Source: Verrucomicrobiales bacterium
Lineage (GTDB): Bacteria; Verrucomicrobiota; Verrucomicrobiia; Verrucomicrobiales; DEV007
Length of the DNA stretch: 64,000 nucleotides
Assembly (NCBI GenBank): GCA_028033615.1
Contig: JAOFDG010000001.1
Location: forward strand, 22,436-86,435
Direction: 5' to 3'
The position numbers and the translations under genes were made by a program. The notes under the pieces are model-generated. The model ran no database searches. It was given only the letters and a program-made list of their open reading frames with translations, and was not told the DNA's origin. Shown here piece by piece: positions 58,783-64,000 of the stretch (positions within the stretch are counted from its first letter, which is position 1; each line of letters begins with the position of its first letter).

Positions 58783-59130
58783 TTATTCACCTCCGTGATA
58801 TATGTAAGTGCCCAAGATCAGGGCAATCACTAGCCAAGGCACGACTCTCCATAGAACCCTTTGTTGCTCTCTGAAATAAGCTTTTATTAACTGCTCCTGC
58901 TCAACCTCGCTAAATTGCTTCCTCTCAATCTGACTTGGATCACCTGTCTGCTCAAAGCCACTTAATTTTCGTCCTACTAAACTCTGACGATATTTTGAGA
59001 CTGACTTATTTCGTTTAGCTTTTTTTACCCATGATGCGTCTTTACTTTTACGGTACTTAAATTCAGCACCAACCCAGATAAGTGCAGGTGCACCAAGAAG
59101 AATTAATAGAAGAATGTCGCTAGGTTCCAT
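58783..59130 (-). CDS. Small two-TM hypothetical protein, paralog of 61743..62036
   Basis: 'MEPSDILLLILLGAPALIWVGAEFKYRKSKDASWVKKAKRNKSVSKYRQSLVG'. Confidence 0.7.
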   Translation of the reverse strand: MEPSDILLLILLGAPALIWVGAEFKYRKSKDASWVKKAKRNKSVSKYRQSLVGRKLSGFEQTGDPSQIERKQFSEVEQEQLIKAYFREQQRVLWRVVPWLVIALILGTYIYHGGE

Positions 59131-59596
59131 TCAAAGACAATTAGCCTAACCATTAAAGACAACAATAAAAAAAGGAATTGTACGATCAATCAAATTTGAG
59201 CGGTTGAAAACCTCTATACCAAGAAAAGTACGCCCCAATATGATGCCTTTTATTAAATGTGGCTATCCATCAAAGTGAGACAGTATCTGAACCACTAGCC
59301 GTAAAAGGTGCACGATGGGGCGTGTTTCTTTCGATATGAATATTGGTTTTGGGACAAATGGAAAGAAAGCCACAAAAATGAAACAATGGTCGCTCATTTA
59401 AATGGTCGCTCATTTTCATCATGCAACCTGCGCAATGTACTGTGTATAAAGTTTCAGGCTCGATTATACAGGAGAAATGATACACGGCTCAGTGGACACC
59501 CTGCCCCATAAAGGACACAAAAGAATGTTTATTATCAACGCACGTCGCTCAATGCTCGCTCAAGGGGGTTAGAGGTTATATTTATTATTCATTGTT

Positions 59597-59797
59597 ATGT
59601 ATGTTAATTACCATCAATGTCTTGGTATGTCCGAGCCCGTATTCGATAAAGAAACTATAGAGACTTTTAAAAATCTTAAGTGGTGGCAATGGGCTTTAAC
59701 TATAATGGCATTATCTGTGATCGGCTTATTTTTATGGTGGACTCGGGATAGTTTCTTATGGAAAATATTGGATTTCTTTATGGATGAACCGTATTGA
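59597..59797 (+). CDS. Small membrane protein
   Basis: 66 aa with one TM segment. Confidence 0.4.
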   Translation: MYVNYHQCLGMSEPVFDKETIETFKNLKWWQWALTIMALSVIGLFLWWTRDSFLWKILDFFMDEPY

Positions 59798-59933
59798 GCG
59801 GTCGTATTTTTAAGATTTTTTTTTACAGAGGGATATATTGTATATAGCAGTCCGAGAGAAAAACACCCAGTACGGGGGGCGTCACTCGAAGGCTAGAGAA
59901 TCACGATCAAACGCCCCCCGCCCACCTGCCATG

Positions 59934-59996
59934 GACCGTTATAATTTTAGCGTGATTTTGTAATTGGTTAGATTTGTGCAGGGTGTTAGGGTTTTA
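59934..59996 (+). repeat. Module B copy, immediately upstream of ATG 59999
   Basis: GACCGTTATAATTTTAGCGTGATTTTGTAATTGGTTAGATTTGTGCAGGGTGTTAGGGTTTT. Confidence 0.88.
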
Positions 59997-59998
59997 AA

Positions 59999-61054
59999 AT
60001 GGTTAAGCACGTATTAATAGCTCTCTTAACGATATCGGCCATACCTCTCAATGCAGCTGACATCAGTGATCTTAGTTATGATATCATCGAGGACACCGTG
60101 ACCATCTTTGACTGTGTTGAAAAGGCATCGGGTGCTTTAAACATTCCTCCGACTATAGAAGGTAAGTCTGTCACCAGCATCGGGTATCAGGCCTTCTTCA
60201 AATGCACCGACCTTACAAACATCACGATTCCTGATAGCGTCACTAGCATCGGGGCTCAGGTCTTCGCAAAATGCACCAGCCTGACGAGCATCACGATTCC
60301 TGATGGTGTTACTAGGATTGGGGACTCTGCCTTCATTAGTTGCACCAGCCTGACGAGCATCACGATCCCTGATAGCGTAACCTACATCGGTCTAGTTGCC
60401 TTCGCTAACTGCACCAGCCTGACGAGCATCACGATCCCTGATAGCGTAACCTACATCGGGAGTCTGTCTTTCTGTAGCTGCACCGGCCTAAAGAGCATCA
60501 CGATTCCTGATAGCGTCACCAGAATCGGCGATGAAGCCTTCTCTGGCTGCACCGGCCTAAACAGCATCACTATACATGATGGCGTCACCAGAATCGGAGA
60601 TGAAGCTTTCTCTGGCTGCACCAGCCTGACAAGTGTCACCATCCCCGACAGCGTCACCAGCATCGGAGATAAAGCTTTCTCTGGCTGCACCAGCCTGACG
60701 AGCATCACGATTCCTGATAACGTCACCAGCATCAAAGCTGCAGCCTTCTTCAAATGCACCGGCCTGACAAACATCACGATTCCTGATAGTGTCACCAGCA
60801 TCGAAGCTGCAGCCTTCTTCAAATGCACCACCCTGAAGAGCATCACGATCCCTGATAGCGTCATCAGCATCGGGGATTTTACCTTCCGTGACTGCACTAA
60901 CATGACCGCTATAACATTTCTTGGGGATGCCCCAAAGGTGGCAGGAAACGCTTTCGAAGAGGCTTCCCCCATCATCTACCGCAAACCTGAAGCGAAGGGC
61001 TGGGGTGACACTTTTGGTGGTAGGCCTGTAAAGTTGATTAGTGAGAAGCCATAA
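59999..61054 (+). CDS. Secreted BspA-type leucine-rich repeat protein, paralog of 57325..58317
   Basis: Signal peptide; near-identical 23-aa repeats 'TSITIPDSVTSIGDKAFSGCTSL'; C-terminus 'IYRKPEAKGWGDTFGGRPVKLISEKP'. Confidence 0.92.
   Translation: MVKHVLIALLTISAIPLNAADISDLSYDIIEDTVTIFDCVEKASGALNIPPTIEGKSVTSIGYQAFFKCTDLTNITIPDSVTSIGAQVFAKCTSLTSITIPDGVTRIGDSAFISCTSLTSITIPDSVTYIGLVAFANCTSLTSITIPDSVTYIGSLSFCSCTGLKSITIPDSVTRIGDEAFSGCTGLNSITIHDGVTRIGDEAFSGCTSLTSVTIPDSVTSIGDKAFSGCTSLTSITIPDNVTSIKAAAFFKCTGLTNITIPDSVTSIEAAAFFKCTTLKSITIPDSVISIGDFTFRDCTNMTAITFLGDAPKVAGNAFEEASPIIYRKPEAKGWGDTFGGRPVKLISEKP
60165..60900 (+). repeat. 69-bp coding tandem repeats within BspA-like gene
   Basis: Recurring AGCATCACGATYCCTGATAGCGTCACCAGCATCGG...GCCTTC...TGCACCAGCCTGACG units. 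Confidence 0.9.
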
Positions 61055-61063
61055 CCACCGACC

Positions 61064-61102
61064 CCTGATCCATGGTCCCTTGTTCGTGGATTGTGTGGGG
61101 TG
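61064..61102 (+). repeat. Module A copy 5
   Basis: CCTGATCCATGGTCCCTTGTTCGTGGATTGTGTGGGGTG. Confidence 0.88.
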
Positions 61103-61220
61103 CCCCCCTGCCCCCGTGCCCGCCGACCGTTAGCGGTGGTTGGTGATCATTATCGGGTGTTCATGTTATGTGTTGGATGAAAATGTTTGCTTTAAGTTTG
61201 AATACTTCTAACTTTGGAAT

Positions 61221-61637
61221 GTGAAATTATTGTTCCAAATATTTTGTCTATGCCTCACAATTATATTTGCTGATGCAGCCACAACTTCAGTTACTGTTGG
61301 AGGACAGGATTATACTGTGACATATGAAAGCACATCATACGATGGCAATGCGTCTCAGTTTCAATCTACGCCATGGTGGAATGATTCATCTCTAGCCCAA
61401 TCTTTTGCACAAGCAACAAGTGTTAGAAATGTTCATTACGCCTATCAAACATGGAGCAGTTTTGTAGATTATCAAAAGTCAAATTCAAGTGGTGGTAGCG
61501 TTGCGGGGACATGGTCAACTTCATCGACTTTTAAGTATGCTGTAAGCGCAGTCGCTGTCCCTGCACCACTACCGATTCTAGGAATTCTACCCGTCGTTGG
61601 TTTTCTTAAGAGAATGCGTAAACGTCAGCGCGCATAG
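61221..61637 (+). CDS. Secreted exosortase substrate, paralog of 47294..47740, same C-terminal sorting signal
   Basis: GTG start, signal peptide; C-terminus VPAPLPILGILPVVGFLKRMRKRQRA; shared 'WW...AQ(A/S)FA...AY' core. Confidence 0.85.
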   Translation: MKLLFQIFCLCLTIIFADAATTSVTVGGQDYTVTYESTSYDGNASQFQSTPWWNDSSLAQSFAQATSVRNVHYAYQTWSSFVDYQKSNSSGGSVAGTWSTSSTFKYAVSAVAVPAPLPILGILPVVGFLKRMRKRQRA

Positions 61638-61649
61638 TTAGTAATCACT

Positions 61650-61687
61650 CTGATCCATGGTCCCTTGTTCGGGGATTGTGTGGGTTG
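61650..61687 (+). repeat. Module A copy 6
   Basis: CTGATCCATGGTCCCTTGTTCGGGGATTGTGTGGGTTG. Confidence 0.88.
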
Positions 61688-61742
61688 AGCCCTATAGCTG
61701 TTTCTTATTGCTATCGTTTGTTTGTTTGGTCATTGTCTTTGA

Positions 61743-62036
61743 ATGAAACCTACTGACATTTATCTAATTATTCTTATTGGGTTCTTTTTATGTATCTGGG
61801 GTGTTGGAGAATTTCTTTGGCGTAAAAGTAAAGATGCAGGTTGGATAAATAAAGCTAAGGGAAATAAGTCAGTCAGAAAATATCGTGAGAGTATAGCGGG
61901 ACAGAAATTTGGGGAATTAAGTAAGATTGAGAAGCAGCAATTAATAGCAGCTATCACAAATGAACAAATGAGAATTGTCAGCAGAGCGGTGCCTTGGTTT
62001 TTTATTATCATGTTTCTGATCACGGGGCTTGAATAA
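61743..62036 (+). CDS. Small two-TM hypothetical protein, paralog of 58783..59130
   Basis: 'MKPTDIYLIILIGFFLCIWGVGEFLWRKSKDAGWINKAKGNKSVRKYRESIAG'. Confidence 0.7.
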   Translation: MKPTDIYLIILIGFFLCIWGVGEFLWRKSKDAGWINKAKGNKSVRKYRESIAGQKFGELSKIEKQQLIAAITNEQMRIVSRAVPWFFIIMFLITGLE

Positions 62037-62148
62037 GATCAGCGATACTCGTTCTCATTGAAATACTAAACCTGATTAGCAAGGTGATTATATATCTTCG
62101 AGGCTCTACACACTCGTGCTGTTTCCATTAAAGCCCCCAGCCCCTGTT

Positions 62149-62211
62149 CCCGTTATAATCTTCGGTGGATTTTGTAATTGGTCGGTTAGTTGTGGGGTGT
62201 TAGGGTTTTGG
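62149..62211 (+). repeat. Module B copy, immediately upstream of ATG 62213
   Basis: CCCGTTATAATCTTCGGTGGATTTTGTAATTGGTCGGTTAGTTGTGGGGTGTTAGGGTTTT. Confidence 0.85.
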
Positions 62212-62212
62212 G

Positions 62213-62905
62213 ATGAGGATTCTAATACTCTTTTTCATTATTCTGGGGTCAATGTGTCATGCAGAGCTAAGAACTTGGACTGCTGTTAACGGCAAAGAGG
62301 TAGAAGCAGAGTTTGTATCGAACGAAAAAGGACTTGTTAAACTTAAGCTAAAGTCAGGCAAAGTCTTTGAGGTGCCACTGAATAAACTCTCTATAGGTGA
62401 TCAGGAATTCCTTAAGAATAAGTCACCTTCAAAGGAAACAATAGATGAAGAGGCTCAATTCAAATTCTTACCTTTAATTAGCGATGCTGATGTTGAACGA
62501 TTTGCCAAAGGTGCAATAGACTATAATAGTGCTGAACCAACCGACTATACTGGGTGGACAAAAGATGTTTATGAAGATCGCCTCGTGGAACTTGTTCAGT
62601 GGAAAAACGGTCAACCAGATGGCTTTGCCATGCTCTGGTATACCAATGGCAAGATAGAGAATATGTCTCTCAATAGGGAAGGAGAACAAATTCAATCTCA
62701 AAATTATTATAAAACAGGTGAGAAAAAATCATTAATGATAACAGCCATTGGATTAAACGCTTGGCATAAGAATGGTAAAAAAGCGGCCACAATGCGTGTG
62801 GAAAACCCTCAATCATTAGAATGGAAGTTTTGGAACGACAAGGGCGAAGAAATTGATCAAGAAGAAGGCGAGAAAATGTTGGAAAAAATTGGAAAACGAA
62901 ATTAA
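62213..62905 (+). CDS. Secreted SHD1-domain protein with YwqK/MORN-like repeats
   Basis: 'RTWTAVNGKEVEAEFVSNEKGLVKLKLKSGKVFEVPLNKLSIGDQEFL' (SHD1); 'WHKNGKKAATMRVENPQSLEWKFWNDKGEEI'. Confidence 0.8.
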   Translation: MRILILFFIILGSMCHAELRTWTAVNGKEVEAEFVSNEKGLVKLKLKSGKVFEVPLNKLSIGDQEFLKNKSPSKETIDEEAQFKFLPLISDADVERFAKGAIDYNSAEPTDYTGWTKDVYEDRLVELVQWKNGQPDGFAMLWYTNGKIENMSLNREGEQIQSQNYYKTGEKKSLMITAIGLNAWHKNGKKAATMRVENPQSLEWKFWNDKGEEIDQEEGEKMLEKIGKRN

Positions 62906-62963
62906 TGAGGACCGTAACGAATTCGAAGATGAGACCGGAGCCGAAGCCGAAGCCGAATAACCC

Positions 62964-63026
62964 ATGAACCCCGTACCCTTTATCCTGCTAGCCATATCAC
63001 TACCCCTGCTACTTGGGGATTATTGT
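62964..63026 (+). pseudogene. Decayed copy of the MNPVPFILLAISLPLLLG signal segment
   Basis: ATGAACCCCGTACCCTTTATCCTGCTAGCCATATCACTACCCCTGCTACTTGGGGATTATTG; lipobox Cys context lost. Confidence 0.75.
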
Positions 63027-63039
63027 TTAAAATATTGTT

Positions 63040-63270
63040 ATGAAATCTAGTAATTGGAGAAAAGGAGGTCGGAATTGGGGATGTTTATTGGTGGCTTCAT
63101 TTATAATTGCCTTTTTATTTCTGATGGTTATGGGGCCTGTTTTAGAAGATTCAAACAATGAAGATACATTCTACATCTGGCTTGTTGTATTGATTGTCCC
63201 TGTAATTATCTCATTTAGAATGTTGTTCGCTGAAGCGGATGATGAGGATGATGAGGATGATGAGGAATAA
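63040..63270 (+). CDS. Small two-TM protein with acidic tail
   Basis: 76 aa; tail EADDEDDEDDEE encoded by GATGATGAG repeats. Confidence 0.5.
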   Translation: MKSSNWRKGGRNWGCLLVASFIIAFLFLMVMGPVLEDSNNEDTFYIWLVVLIVPVIISFRMLFAEADDEDDEDDEE

Positions 63271-63278
63271 CCAATAAC

Positions 63279-63312
63279 CCCTGCTTCATGGTCAGTTGTT
63301 CGGGGATTGTGA
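63279..63312 (+). repeat. Module A copy 7 (diverged)
   Basis: CCCTGCTTCATGGTCAGTTGTTCGGGGATTGTGA. Confidence 0.75.
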
Positions 63313-63345
63313 GTTCTAAGATTCCTATAGCCCCCAGCCACTGTT

Positions 63346-63408
63346 CCCGTTATAAATTCAGGGTGATTTTGTAATTGGTTAGATTACGAGAGGTGTTAGG
63401 ATTTAAAA
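63346..63408 (+). repeat. Module B copy, immediately upstream of ATG 63410
   Basis: CCCGTTATAAATTCAGGGTGATTTTGTAATTGGTTAGATTACGAGAGGTGTTAGGATTTAAAA. Confidence 0.85.
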
Positions 63409-63409
63409 C

Positions 63410-64000
63410 ATGAAAAATTTACTATTGATTGCTATCACCATTCTCGCTGTGGGGTGTGGAAAGAATCAAACTACTGATAATGCTAAACCTCCAGAGATCG
63501 AGAAAGAGGATTTGCCTCCTATTCCAGATAAAGTAACTAAAGAATTTGTTATGACATTATGGAATCAGCCTAATGACGAAGCAAATCTAATTAAGGAGAT
63601 CAAAAATCTGGGCAAAGCGGGAATATGGATAGCAAAAAGAAAAAAAGGTCCTAGTAAAAACGAGTTAGTTATTAATGAGGAAGCCAAAATAACCATAAAA
63701 TTTGCCAATCAAAGATATACGGTTAGGAAAGTTACTATGGACAACGCCACTTCTTATTCAGCGATAACTTATGATTTTGAAAAAGAAAAATATTACTGGT
63801 GGGAATTCGGAGAAGATTCTGGGAGAGATTTCTTTGCACAATATTCTGGTCAATCATTAGATGGCAACTTAATCGAGTGGGAGTCTATGGAATTTCCATC
63901 CTTAGAGGATGGTAAATTGAAATTTCGAGAGATTAGTAGAACCGATAACAAAATTGAAGCGGTAAGTGAGCTCAGGAAAGGAGGAGAAATTATTGGGGCA
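63410..64000 (+). CDS. Lipoprotein (3' truncated by window edge; absent from ORF track)
   Basis: ATG after module B leader; MKNLLLIAITILAVGCGKNQTTDNAKPPEIEKEDLPPIPDKVTKEFVMTLWNQ... open to window end (197 codons). Confidence 0.8.
   Translation, partial: MKNLLLIAITILAVGCGKNQTTDNAKPPEIEKEDLPPIPDKVTKEFVMTLWNQPNDEANLIKEIKNLGKAGIWIAKRKKGPSKNELVINEEAKITIKFANQRYTVRKVTMDNATSYSAITYDFEKEKYYWWEFGEDSGRDFFAQYSGQSLDGNLIEWESMEFPSLEDGKLKFREISRTDNKIEAVSELRKGGEIIGA

Noticed and set aside
59270-59511. ORFs 59270..59485 (-) and 59308..59511 (+)
   Set aside because: Mutually overlapping on opposite strands in a region lacking coding character; neither resembles a known family.
60165-60900. Regularly spaced repeats considered as CRISPR
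   Set aside because: Contiguous in-frame coding repeats of an LRR protein with no unique spacers; no cas genes.
60451-60975. 174-aa antisense ORF opposite the BspA-like repeats
   Set aside because: Its repetitiveness is a by-product of the 69-bp sense repeats (shadow ORF); no start or leader signals.
54140-63410. Calling the repeats bona fide integron attC sites
   Set aside because: Right-hand GTTAGAT fits the core consensus but the left-hand sites do not consistently match RYYYAAC, and no integron integrase is visible; kept as a hypothesis only.

Overview
AT-rich bacterial chromosomal window. The gene content (two DUF1501 proteins, a PSCyt1/PSD1 cytochrome-type protein, a sialidase-like protein, secreted ankyrin and BspA-type proteins, an exosortase module) suggests a marine Verrucomicrobiota/PVC-type genome; this is inferred from recognised families, with no database search. 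Positions 1 to about 52.1 kb are mostly ordinary core genes: uvrB C-terminus, ATP-grasp/alpha-E/transglutaminase operon, hsp20, ABC transporter, holA, tRNA-Pro, thrS-infC, ilvC, MBOAT/AlgJ-like pair, tsaB/tsaE/thiL/nnr, amidase, queA, tyrS, mlaE-like. Inside that stretch is a three-gene cyanoexosortase-like module (45.6-47.7 kb) with an unusual C-terminal sorting signal. At about 52.19 kb a tRNA-Val-like 3' fragment and a truncated integrase-like ORF mark the start of an accessory island that runs off the right edge. The island is an array of small, mostly unrelated secreted or membrane ORFs. They are separated by a recurring two-part intergenic repeat (module A after ORFs, module B directly before start codons) and a repeated lipoprotein-signal segment, so the region resembles a gene-cassette array. 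It also carries a second substrate with the same sorting signal. Other observations: infC must start at a non-canonical AUC codon that the ORF track misses; a Tat signal peptide is separated from an in-frame hydrolase by one amber codon; and an array of CTAACAAA motifs lies upstream of an ankyrin gene.
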